Source: Candidatus Omnitrophota bacterium
Lineage (GTDB): Bacteria > Omnitrophota > Omnitrophia > Omnitrophales > Aquincolibacteriaceae
Direction of reading: 5' to 3'
Assembly (NCBI GenBank): GCA_020632475.1
Contig: JACKFM010000001.1
Coordinates: 682,001-746,000 of the forward strand
Length of the DNA stretch: 64,000 bases
The notes under the pieces are model-generated. The model saw only the letters and a program-made list of their open reading frames with translations. It had not been told where the DNA came from and searched no databases. Both the position numbers and the translations under genes were made by a program. Below are positions 44,196 through 52,070 of this stretch, one piece after another; positions within the stretch are counted from its first letter, which is position 1, and each line of letters starts with the position of its first letter.

Positions 44196-44744
44196 ATGAC
44201 GACCGCAGACATGGAAATAAAAGTACTTTTAATCGAGGATGATATCCAGTACAGCGATTTATTGGCGACGCGTCTGTCAAAAGGCAGTGGGCAGAAATTT
44301 ATACTGACCCGTGTCGAGCGGTTTGAACAGGCACATGAAAAACTTTCAAGAGAATCCTATGACGTTATTTTGCTGGACATTCAACTCCCCGACACTCAGG
44401 GGGGAGATACCTTAAATAAGATTCAGCATTTTGCCAGGAGTATCCCCGTGGTCGTGCTTACCGGCAATGATCAGTTGGCCATGCAGGCAATTAATGCGGG
44501 AGTTCAGGATTATTTGGTCAAGGGGCAGGCGGATGTCCGGTTTATTTCCAGAATTCTGCGCTATGCGATTGAACGTAAACGTAACGAAGAACGTTTGCGG
44601 GCAAGAACGGCTGAGCTGGAGCAGCTCAATAGCCTCATGGCCGGCCGGGAACGGAAGTTGATAGAACTTAAAACTAAAATCAATTTACTCAAAGAACAAA
44701 TTGAAAAGAGTACAGATTTAGACAATCCAGAGAAGGAGAATTGA
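44196..44744 (+). CDS. Receiver domain with C-terminal coiled coil
   Basis: The 182-residue product is a receiver (LLIEDD, phospho-acceptor in ILLDIQLPDTQG, conserved Lys in YLVKGQ) followed by about 55 residues of coiled coil starting IERKRNEERLRARTAEL. No enzymatic output exists. The receiver-coil boundary closely resembles that of the SpoIIE-type protein at 7629 and of the receiver at 45151. It overlaps the next gene (TGATG). Confidence 0.9.
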   Translation: MTTADMEIKVLLIEDDIQYSDLLATRLSKGSGQKFILTRVERFEQAHEKLSRESYDVILLDIQLPDTQGGDTLNKIQHFARSIPVVVLTGNDQLAMQAINAGVQDYLVKGQADVRFISRILRYAIERKRNEERLRARTAELEQLNSLMAGRERKLIELKTKINLLKEQIEKSTDLDNPEKEN

Positions 44745-45154
44745 TGACTGTCCAAGCGATCAAAGTTTTGATTGTCGATGATGAGGCGGAGGTAAGAGCG
44801 CTATTGAGGCATTTTTTTGAACTACAGCCTTATGTGAAGCAGATTGATGAGGCGGGTTCGGGACAGGCGGCTCTTAAAAAAATTCAGGCATCAATGCCTG
44901 ATTTAATGTTGGTCGACATTCTACTGCCGGCTGGTGGCGGGATGTATGTCCTTGAGAGCGTCAGGGCAAATCAGGCTTATCACTCGATGCGGATTGTCGG
45001 AATGAGCGGTTATGCGGATATGGACGTCGAAATGTTTTTAAAAGCGGGCGGAAATGATTTTATCGCCAAACCGTTTCATTTCTACACGTTTCAGGAAAAA
45101 TTAAACAGTCTCTTAGGCGTAAGCGATACAAATTATATGGAGGAAATATCGTGA
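44744..45154 (+). CDS. Stand-alone receiver (CheY-like)
   Basis: The 136-residue single receiver has VLIVDDEAEV, a phospho-acceptor Asp in LMLVDILLPAGGG and the conserved Lys in FIAKPFH. It begins at the ATG at 44744 behind GAAGGAG, overlapping the previous stop, and its own stop overlaps the next start (GTGA). It is probably a phosphate shuttle within the relay. Confidence 0.9.
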   Translation: MTVQAIKVLIVDDEAEVRALLRHFFELQPYVKQIDEAGSGQAALKKIQASMPDLMLVDILLPAGGGMYVLESVRANQAYHSMRIVGMSGYADMDVEMFLKAGGNDFIAKPFHFYTFQEKLNSLLGVSDTNYMEEIS

Positions 45155-45675
45155 GTGAAAAGATGATTAAAACGCTTTTTGTTGAGGATGATGATGTTTA
45201 TGGCCTGCTCTTTAAAAAGACTCTATCCAGCGGATATGAAGGCCCCTTTCATCTGACGATCATTCAAACCCTTCACGAAGCGATTGAACGATGCGCCCAT
45301 GAAGAATTTGACGTGATCCTGTTGGATCTGAATCTTTCCGACAGCATGGGGCTTGATACCTTTACGCAAATGACTTATGCCGCTCCCAATACACCGATAG
45401 TCATTCTGACCGCTTCGGATGATTTAGCCATTAAAGCCCTTGAATACGGTGTTCAGGACTATCTTGTGAAAGGGCAGGAAAACATCAAGATTTTACCGCG
45501 TGTCATTTATTTTGCCATTGAAAGAAGAAAATCAGAGGAAAAAATTAAAACACGTACACAGGAACTTGAAAGATTGAATAAGCTCATGGTCTCCCGGGAA
45601 TTAGCCATGATCGAGCTTAAAAAAGAACTTGAAACTTTAACATTAAAAGCCGACAAACTCAAAAAATATGCCTGA
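45151..45675 (+). CDS. Receiver domain with C-terminal coiled coil
   Basis: The 174-residue product starts at GTG. It has a receiver (LFVEDDDV, ILLDLNLSDSMG, YLVKGQ) and a coil beginning IERRKSEEKIKTRTQEL. It is paralogous to the product of 44196, sharing the YLVKGQ segment and the sequence of the junction with the coil. It overlaps the hybrid kinase gene by 8 bases. Confidence 0.9.
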   Translation: MSEKMIKTLFVEDDDVYGLLFKKTLSSGYEGPFHLTIIQTLHEAIERCAHEEFDVILLDLNLSDSMGLDTFTQMTYAAPNTPIVILTASDDLAIKALEYGVQDYLVKGQENIKILPRVIYFAIERRKSEEKIKTRTQELERLNKLMVSRELAMIELKKELETLTLKADKLKKYA

Positions 45676-48121
45676 GACCGTTAAACGTTCCTACTCCTCC
45701 ATGGATACCCCTGAGGTGATTAATGATCCCTCACTGAGATTCTTTGCCTGCGCACTCCTGCTTTCGTGTGTCGTCGTTCTCATCTTAAGCTGGAAGCTCT
45801 GGGATTCCTACCAATTGATTAGTGAGATCAAGGATGAAACGTCTAAAGTTCATGGCTCATACAGTAAGTTGATGCACTATGATGAAGTTTTAGAAATGTC
45901 TGCTCAGATGTTTGCACTTACCGGTGAGGCCAAATGGCAGAATCGTTATGAAACATTTTATCCTTTGCAAGCCGCAGCTGTTGAGGAACTGTCTTCAGTT
46001 ACCTCCAAAACCACACCCGCCGAAGCTGAAAAATTGATAGGGCTCGCCAGCCGGATTGCGGATGCCCAAAAGCAGGCGATACAGGAAGGTGCAAGCGGGC
46101 ATCTGGATAGGTCTCACACGCGTCTTGATCACCCGGGTTATGCCGCCTGGACAGAAGATTTTCTGGAACAGATTCAGCGGATTTATCTGAATGAACAACG
46201 TATTCTCCAGATAAAATTAACCCGCCAAAAGAGAACAGTCTTCATCCTTTTGTTTTCAGGCTTATTTGTTTTTCCGCTCTGTGCGCTGGCCTGGTTTATT
46301 GTGGTTCGTCTCTTTAAAAAATGGCGTAAGACCCTAATGCAGGTCAATCAACAGCTTTATGATCGTACGGAAGACCTTGGCCGGCTGAATCAAAATTTGG
46401 ATCAACTTGTAATGGATAGGACGAAGGATCTTGAAAAGATCAACCAGGCACTCCGGTCTGAAGTAGCGATGCGTCAAAAAACGGAAGATACCCTGAAGGC
46501 CAGGGCGCGGGAGCTTGAACTTTTGAACCAGTCACTGCAGGAAGCCCGTACGGCGATGCTTAATGTCTTGCGTGATTTTGAACAGGAAAAAGCCAGGAGT
46601 GAATTGCTATTGACGTCAGCCGGTGAAGGGATTTTCGGGCTGGATGCTGAAGGAAGGATTACGTTTATCAATCCCGCGGCGTTAATGATGTTGGGCTATA
46701 GCCATGAAGAAGAAATAATTGACCGGACCCAGCATGAAGTTGCGCACCATACGAGAGCTGACGGGTCTCACTATCCCTATGAGAGCTGCCGTATTCATGC
46801 CTCAATCCGTGACGGGACGGCTCATCGTGTTAATGATGAGGTCTTTTGGAAAAAAAACGGGACCAGTTTCCCGGTGGAGTATATCAGCACGCCGATTCTT
46901 TCTGGTGAGGGTAACCCCGTCGGTGCGGTCGTGACATTCAGTGACATTTCGGACCGGAAAAAATTGCAGGAACAACTCCTCCAGTCTCAGAAAATGAATG
47001 CCGTTGGAAAATTGGCCGGGGGAATCGCGCACGACTTTAATAATATCCTGCTTGTGATCAGCGGCTACTGTGAATTCCTGGAAAAGGATGTTTCGAAATC
47101 CGGTGAGAGCGCCGAAGAAATCAAAGAAATTAAAAAGGCCGCGCAGAGAGCGATGGATTTGACGCGTCAGCTGCTCGCCTTTAGCCGTAGTCAGATTATT
47201 AATCCGAAAAATATCAGTTTGAACGAAGTTATTTCGGGTATGGATAAAATGATTATGCGGCTTATCGGTGAAAACATTGAGCTGACAACAGAATTTGAAT
47301 CTGATCTTTGGACGACGAAGGCGGATGCCGGGCAGTTAGAGCAGATTTTGGTCAATTTGGTGGTGAATGCCCGCGATGCCATGCCCTCGGGAGGCAAATT
47401 GCATATTGAAACGAAAAACGAAAGACTGGAATGTGATAGGAACTTCCGGGATGTCTTAATTCCGAAAGGAGAGTACGTTACCCTGAGTGTTTCGGATAGT
47501 GGAAGCGGAATGAGTGAGGATGTCCGTGCGCGTATTTTTGAGCCTTTTTTTACCACCAAAGGGCGAAATCAGGGCACGGGCCTGGGCTTGTCGACGGCTT
47601 ATGGTGCCATTAAGCAAAATAAGGGGTTTATTCAGGTCGAGACGCAGTTAAACACAGGATCAACGTTCAGGATCTATCTGCGGCGGGTGAGGGTTAAACC
47701 TTCGGATAATCCCGATAAGGATAACGCTGAGGCCAAGGAGTTGCCGGGCGGAAACGAAACTGTTCTTGTCGTTGAAGATGAGACATCGGTCCGCCGTTTA
47801 GCCGTACGTTTACTGGAAGAGTTGGGGTATGAAGTTCTTGAGGCCGCTAATGGCCAGGAGGCTTTGGATAAGGTTCTGAAGTGCGAGAAAAACAGGATCC
47901 ATCTGCTGCTTTCAGATGTGATCATGCCGTTGATGGGAGGGAAGGAATTGGCCGAGAAAATCAGGGAAATCCGGCCGGAAATAAGAACGTTATTTATTTC
48001 GGGATATACGGATGATACGATCGATAAGCAGGGAGTTCTTGATGAAGGGATTGAATTGTTGCAGAAGCCTTTTACTCAAGAAAAACTTGCTTTCAAAATT
48101 CGTAAAATTCTTGACCGGTGA
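45668..48121 (+). CDS. Membrane hybrid histidine kinase (sensor-PAS-HisKA-HATPase-receiver)
   Basis: The 817-residue product has two membrane helices (about 24-44 and 188-212) enclosing a helical sensor region of about 140 residues. A coiled coil (about 225-315) precedes a PAS domain (about 320-435). The kinase core has GGIAHDFNNIL for the phospho-His, NLVVNARDAMPSGG, SDSGSGMSED and GTGLGLSTAYG. A receiver follows at about 695-815 (LLLSDVIMPLMGG). It is the only kinase in the cluster and so the likely phosphodonor for the four receiver proteins upstream. Confidence 0.92.
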   Translation: MPETVKRSYSSMDTPEVINDPSLRFFACALLLSCVVVLILSWKLWDSYQLISEIKDETSKVHGSYSKLMHYDEVLEMSAQMFALTGEAKWQNRYETFYPLQAAAVEELSSVTSKTTPAEAEKLIGLASRIADAQKQAIQEGASGHLDRSHTRLDHPGYAAWTEDFLEQIQRIYLNEQRILQIKLTRQKRTVFILLFSGLFVFPLCALAWFIVVRLFKKWRKTLMQVNQQLYDRTEDLGRLNQNLDQLVMDRTKDLEKINQALRSEVAMRQKTEDTLKARARELELLNQSLQEARTAMLNVLRDFEQEKARSELLLTSAGEGIFGLDAEGRITFINPAALMMLGYSHEEEIIDRTQHEVAHHTRADGSHYPYESCRIHASIRDGTAHRVNDEVFWKKNGTSFPVEYISTPILSGEGNPVGAVVTFSDISDRKKLQEQLLQSQKMNAVGKLAGGIAHDFNNILLVISGYCEFLEKDVSKSGESAEEIKEIKKAAQRAMDLTRQLLAFSRSQIINPKNISLNEVISGMDKMIMRLIGENIELTTEFESDLWTTKADAGQLEQILVNLVVNARDAMPSGGKLHIETKNERLECDRNFRDVLIPKGEYVTLSVSDSGSGMSEDVRARIFEPFFTTKGRNQGTGLGLSTAYGAIKQNKGFIQVETQLNTGSTFRIYLRRVRVKPSDNPDKDNAEAKELPGGNETVLVVEDETSVRRLAVRLLEELGYEVLEAANGQEALDKVLKCEKNRIHLLLSDVIMPLMGGKELAEKIREIRPEIRTLFISGYTDDTIDKQGVLDEGIELLQKPFTQEKLAFKIRKILDR

Positions 48122-48127
48122 TCGCAG

Positions 48128-48814
48128 ATGAAAATTACGACAACCCTAATTCTGAGTCTTCTTTTATCAGTTTTTTCCATGTCCGGCTATGCCACTGAAA
48201 GCGTCTTTGAAAAATACAACACCGATTCGGATGAAAGCCGCAGTCAGGGCGTCAGTATTTTTAGACAATATCAGTCCAATAATAATAAAGAAGTCCATAG
48301 AGAATCCCATAGTGAAAGTATTTTTGAGATTGGCGACGATCGTGCTGGACATGCAAAGAAGGAGGATAAAAAAGCGGTTTCAAGTATTTTTGACCTCAGT
48401 AGTAGCGATGTTGAGTCTGGTAAGCCGGGTACGGAGACTCCCGCGAGTTTAACGGGTCCGATTGTCAAAGGTGAAAGCACGGATGCTTTCAGTATTGAGA
48501 TCTTGGGACTCAAAGCCGCAAAGCGTGAAGTATCATCCTATGGGGATATGACCAATAACACGCGTGAATTAAACCGGGAAAAGGCGATGGTGGCCAAACA
48601 GTCTTGGAAAAGTAAGATGGCAGGGCATAATAAGTTTGATGATCTTCGTGATAAGGAGAAGTACGAACAGAAACAAATGGAAAAGAAGCGAGAAGAGCGC
48701 CGCCAGTCTTGGATGGAAAAACAACAGGCTTTTATGGCGGCTCGGCGTGCGGCGATTAAGGCTCGTGAAGAGCAATGGGAGCGTGAAAGGCACGAAGCTC
48801 AACAAAAACGATAA
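48128..48814 (+). CDS. Secreted charged protein of unknown function with S[VI]F repeats
   Basis: The 228-residue product has a signal peptide (about 5-22, ending GYA-TE). The mature N-terminal half carries four spaced S[VI]F motifs (SVFEKYN, SIFRQYQ, SIFEIGDD, SIFDLSSS). The C-terminal third is a long charged helix dominated by Lys, Arg, Glu and Gln. I recognise no family. It starts 6 bases after the hybrid kinase stop and may share its transcript, which would make it a periplasmic partner of the sensor. Confidence 0.6.
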   Translation: MKITTTLILSLLLSVFSMSGYATESVFEKYNTDSDESRSQGVSIFRQYQSNNNKEVHRESHSESIFEIGDDRAGHAKKEDKKAVSSIFDLSSSDVESGKPGTETPASLTGPIVKGESTDAFSIEILGLKAAKREVSSYGDMTNNTRELNREKAMVAKQSWKSKMAGHNKFDDLRDKEKYEQKQMEKKREERRQSWMEKQQAFMAARRAAIKAREEQWERERHEAQQKR

Positions 48815-48833
48815 AATTCACTCATTTATAGAA

Positions 48834-48859
48834 ATTGATATAACTTGTTTTATATCAAT
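48834..48859. promoter_or_regulatory. Perfect 10-bp palindrome (possible operator)
   Basis: ATTGATATAA (48834-48843), a 6-base spacer and TTATATCAAT (48850-48859) form a perfect dyad. No T-tract follows, so it is not a standard terminator. The half-site TTATATCAA recurs at 61703-61711. Confidence 0.4.
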
Positions 48860-49027
48860 AGATTATAAAATATCCTACCCCCCAATTCCCTCTTTCCTGA
48901 AGAAAGATTAAAAAATTTTAATTGACGTTCTCTTACATATCGGTAAAATTCTTTAAAAATTTAATAAAAGTTTATTAAAACAAAATTAAAGATCTTGGGG
49001 ATGAGATCTGAATTGGGGAGGCCAGGT

Positions 49028-49516
49028 ATGGTCATAGCATCAACACTCGGGCTTAAAGGGCAAATGAATCTGACAATTCGCGAGATTTTTCTCCAGGATA
49101 TCATCCGCAAAGATATCCGCCATGCGTCACGGCATAATGCGATTTACCATGACGCCAAAGAGGCATTAATCGCATCGGCGGTGGATCAAACTCTTTTGTA
49201 TTTACTTGAGGTTGCCTGCCATTTTGATTCCGTGCGTAAGACACAGATTATTCTGGAGATGCGTGAGCTGATGTTTGCGGCTTTAGAAGAATTTATTATC
49301 TCCATTTTTGATCCCGAGACGATTGTTGACCGGGTTTTCATCCAGGAAGCACAAAAGGCTGTTGAAATGCAGATGAAAGACGAGATGGAAGCGGCGGTTA
49401 TCCGGATTTTAGACGAGCAGATGATTCTCTCAGATCAGGAAGCCATGGAAGATGAAGCCAGGCTGGAAACCGAGATTCAGGAAAAACAGACGACGATCGA
49501 CGCAACAGCCGCTTAA
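49028..49516 (+). CDS. Unrecognised helical acidic protein
   Basis: The 162-residue product starts at the ATG at 49028, 6 bases after GGGGAGG (49015-49021), which fixes the start. It is predicted almost entirely helical, acidic towards the C-terminus (MEDEARLETEIQEKQ), with no signal peptide and no metal or catalytic motif that I can see. The strong ribosome site and the terminator downstream support a real gene. I cannot assign a family. Confidence 0.6.
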   Translation: MVIASTLGLKGQMNLTIREIFLQDIIRKDIRHASRHNAIYHDAKEALIASAVDQTLLYLLEVACHFDSVRKTQIILEMRELMFAALEEFIISIFDPETIVDRVFIQEAQKAVEMQMKDEMEAAVIRILDEQMILSDQEAMEDEARLETEIQEKQTTIDATAA

Positions 49517-49539
49517 AAAAGTAAAAAACCGGAGAAATA

Positions 49540-49578
49540 AAAAGGTCGCTATCCTTTATGGGATAGCGACCTTTTTTT
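49540..49578 (+). terminator. Rho-independent terminator
   Basis: A perfect 15-bp stem (AAAAGGTCGCTATCC 49540-49554 with 49561-49575) has a 6-base loop and continues into a run of Ts. It ends the transcript of the acidic helical protein. Confidence 0.92.
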
Positions 49579-49826
49579 TATTGAGACTCAGACTTACGGA
49601 GCTGTAAGCGACGTCAAGTCTGCCAGTCGAAATAATGCCGCGAAGGAGCGACCTAGCGACGAAGCGGTATCACAGAGACTCAGACTTACGAGCCCGGAAC
49701 GTCAAGTTCCGAGGCGAAGTGCCGCAATCCCTGATGAAGAACATCAGGGACAAGAGCCTTTGAGAGATTTGCCAAAAGGTCAGTCCCTGATGAAGAACAT
49801 CAGGGATCAGAGCCTTTGAAATCTTT
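49579..49826. repeat. Dispersed intergenic repeat, copies 2 and derivatives
   Basis: GAGACTCAGACTT occurs at about 49582 and again at 49676. The block 49675-49760 matches 5878-5966, including a 31-base identical core. TCCCTGAT-GAAGAAC-ATCAGGGA hairpins occur twice (about 49728-49750 and 49784-49806), each followed by AGAGCCTTTGA. The stretch between 49595 and 49675 looks like a more decayed copy. No coding sequence is supported. Confidence 0.75.
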
Positions 49827-49841
49827 AATGCGATTAGAAAA

Positions 49842-49963
49842 AAAGATAAAAATATTGTTACGAAACGCGCCGTCTCGCTCGGAGCTATTTCGCCGTAGGC
49901 GAAAGGATCTCCTCGTCTCGACAAAAGGCGCCGATTGTTTCTTTGACAATAATTTTTATCTTT
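49842..49963. repeat. 122-bp foldback (MITE-like) element
   Basis: Termini AAAGATAAAAAT (49842-49853) and ATTTTTATCTTT (49952-49963) are perfect inverted repeats. The arms continue to match imperfectly inward: ATTGT, GAAAC, the GTCTCG/CGAGAC pair, and finally TTTCGCC-GTA-GGCGAAA at the apex (49888-49904). The whole element would fold into one long hairpin. It carries no ORF. Confidence 0.65.
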
Positions 49964-50016
49964 CATCCTTAAGAACAAAGATTTCTACCGAGTTCCCATA
50001 CCAAGAAACTCTATAT

Positions 50017-50358
50017 CTATATCGCCTGCGAGCCTTTTTCACCGGTGCGGATGCGAATACATTCATCCAGCGAGGTAATAAAGATTTTTCCGTCTCCGAC
50101 TTTTCCGTTGTCATGACGGGCTGCGTTGATAATGGCATCACAGGTCACAGAAACGAATTCATCATTGCAGGCAATATCGATTCGGCATTTGGGAATTAGA
50201 TTCGGAACAACGATTTGTCCGCGGTAAAGTTCTTCACCTTCCTGGCGGCCATGGCCTGTGACACGGCTAACAGTTATGCGGCCGATTTGGGCGGCAATTA
50301 AGGCTTCACGAACCGCATCAAGTCTGTCAGGTTGAATAATGGCAGTAATGAGTTTCAT
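50017..50358 (-). CDS. glnK: PII nitrogen regulatory protein (GlnK/GlnB)
   Basis: The 113-residue PII protein has the expected N-terminus KLITAIIQPDRLDAVREAL. The T-loop GRQEGEELYRGQ has the uridylylated-type tyrosine, and the nucleotide-binding C-terminal signature GKVGDGKIFI is present. Three consecutive ATGs occur; the third (50358) is 6 bases after AAGGAG and is preferred. It lies 51 bases downstream of amt on the same strand. GlnK plugs the ammonium channel when nitrogen is ample. Confidence 0.94.
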   Translation of the reverse strand: MKLITAIIQPDRLDAVREALIAAQIGRITVSRVTGHGRQEGEELYRGQIVVPNLIPKCRIDIACNDEFVSVTCDAIINAARHDNGKVGDGKIFITSLDECIRIRTGEKGSQAI

Positions 50359-50409
50359 CATCATCTCCTTATGAATTAAAAGCTTTAGCTGAAGCGTTTT
50401 AATCGTTGA

Positions 50410-51747
50410 TTAGCTAAGGTTTAGCAACCCGTAACCGTGTTCTGCATGTAAGCTGTGATCCATACCGGCCATTTCATCTTCCTGGCTGAGCTTAAATCCG
50501 AAGAATTTATCGATAAGAATAACCAGAATGAGAGAAACGACGGCGCAGTAGACAATCGTGAGTGCGACGGCGCTGGCCTGAACACCCAGTTGCTGTAAAG
50601 TGGTCCAGGAACCACCGGCGGCTTCAGCCGCATTTGCCATCCAGCTTGGGCGGATGAAAAACGTCAACAGCAGAGCGCCTGCAATGCCGGCAATCCCATG
50701 AATGCCGAAGACGTCAAGACTGTCATCATAACCCAATTTATTTTTAAGTCCGATCGAAAAGAAACAGATGAATGATGCGGCAAAACCAAGCGCAATAGCT
50801 CCCGGAACTTGAACCACTCCGGCGGCAGGGGTAATGACCACAAGTCCCGCTAAAATACCGCTGGCCACACCAAGGCTGGTGGCCTTGCCGTGTTTGATGG
50901 CTTCAATCAGCATCCACATCAAGGCCCCGGCTGCAGCTGCAGCCTGGGTGACGGTTAAGGCCCGGGCTGTAACCAGACCGCTTGAGATCGAACTGCCGGC
51001 GTTAAAACCGAACCAGCCGACCCAAAGCAAACCGGCACCGATCAAGGTCATCACCAAATTACTTGGATTCATGGCCACTTTCGGATATCCGCGCCGGGCT
51101 CCAAGGTAGATTGCAGCCACTAAGGCGCTGATTCCGGCTGAAATGTGGACGACCGTACCGCCCGCGAAATCGATCGCGCCGCTTGCCCCTAAGTTAAAAA
51201 GAAAACCATCTTCAGCCCAAACCCAATGACAGAGCGGACAATAAACAATCAGACACCAGATGGTAATAAAAATGCAATAACCGCGGAATTTAACCCGTTC
51301 GGCAAAAGCTCCGGCGATGAGTGCCGGGGTGATGATCGCAAATTTTCCCTGGAACATCGCAAAGACATACTCGGGGACGCCGCCGGCCAAAATCGAATCA
51401 TCAAGACCCTTTAAGAATAAATAAGAAGGATTCCAACCAATCCAACCGCCAAGAACATTCGACCCAAAACTCAAGGCATATCCGCATACGACCCAGAGGA
51501 CACCGATAATCGCCATGGCCGAAAAACTATGCATCATGGTGCCCAGGACATTTTTAGTCCGAACCAAACCGCCGTAAAACATGGCCAGACCGGGAACCAT
51601 TAAAAGGACAAGTGCTGTCGAAGTCAGCATCCATGCCGTGACTCCGGAATCAGCTGTCGCCGCATGTTCGGCTGCATAGGCCGCGGGAGTCATCAAGAGT
51701 ATAAATAGGGAAAACACAATAGTCTTCCAGCGTGATCGGCAAAACAT
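50410..51747 (-). CDS. amt: Ammonium transporter
   Basis: The 445-residue product has a signal-like first segment and eleven channel helices. Conserved features: MFYGGLVRTKNVLGT, GGTVVHISAG (first channel His), WVGWFGFNAGS and DVFGIHGIAGIAGAL (second His). The ATG at 51747 follows AAGGAGG. The gene order amt-glnK is reversed relative to the common glnK-amtB order. I looked for sigma54 sites upstream and found none convincing. Confidence 0.95.
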   Translation of the reverse strand: MFCRSRWKTIVFSLFILLMTPAAYAAEHAATADSGVTAWMLTSTALVLLMVPGLAMFYGGLVRTKNVLGTMMHSFSAMAIIGVLWVVCGYALSFGSNVLGGWIGWNPSYLFLKGLDDSILAGGVPEYVFAMFQGKFAIITPALIAGAFAERVKFRGYCIFITIWCLIVYCPLCHWVWAEDGFLFNLGASGAIDFAGGTVVHISAGISALVAAIYLGARRGYPKVAMNPSNLVMTLIGAGLLWVGWFGFNAGSSISSGLVTARALTVTQAAAAAGALMWMLIEAIKHGKATSLGVASGILAGLVVITPAAGVVQVPGAIALGFAASFICFFSIGLKNKLGYDDSLDVFGIHGIAGIAGALLLTFFIRPSWMANAAEAAGGSWTTLQQLGVQASAVALTIVYCAVVSLILVILIDKFFGFKLSQEDEMAGMDHSLHAEHGYGLLNLS

Positions 51748-52070
51748 TGAAAACCTCCTTGAGGATTGAGGGTAAATGGGTCGAGTGCATGAAGCACCTT
51801 GCTAAAGCCAGTTATGATACTCACAGAGATTAAGACAGGCAAGTGGTAAATGACCTTTTATTTGATGATGGGTATTTAATACGATTGATCGTCAGTGCTA
51901 TGTATTGCCCGTGCCCGTTTTGGGCTTACTTGAGAGAGTTAAATACGCATGCTATCTTTTAAGACCTGCCTGCTGATTGGGGAATGGCATATCTCTTTAT
52001 AAGAAAGCTGTCTTATGAAAGTGCAACTCATTTTCAGCAGGTGAAATCTATTCCGGAAGGGATAACTTCA
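51748..52070. other. Divergent regulatory region between amt and the giant gene
   Basis: No gene is supported. On the plus strand TTGAGA (51930-51935) and TATCTT (51953-51958) are spaced 17 bases with a TG extended -10 (51950-51951), a good candidate promoter for the giant gene with a leader of about 105 bases. GTGC-ATGAA-GCAC at 51786-51798 is a small dyad on the amt side. Confidence 0.45.

Noticed and set aside
49816..50199. 127-codon plus-strand open frame across the repeat spacer and glnK
   Set aside because: It runs through the foldback element and antisense through glnK, with no ribosome site.
51748..51870. Sigma54/NtrC promoter for amt-glnK
   Set aside because: On the minus strand the nearest GG and GC dinucleotides are 12 bases apart instead of the 10 required, and the GTGC/GCAC dyad is in the wrong orientation for an NtrC site.
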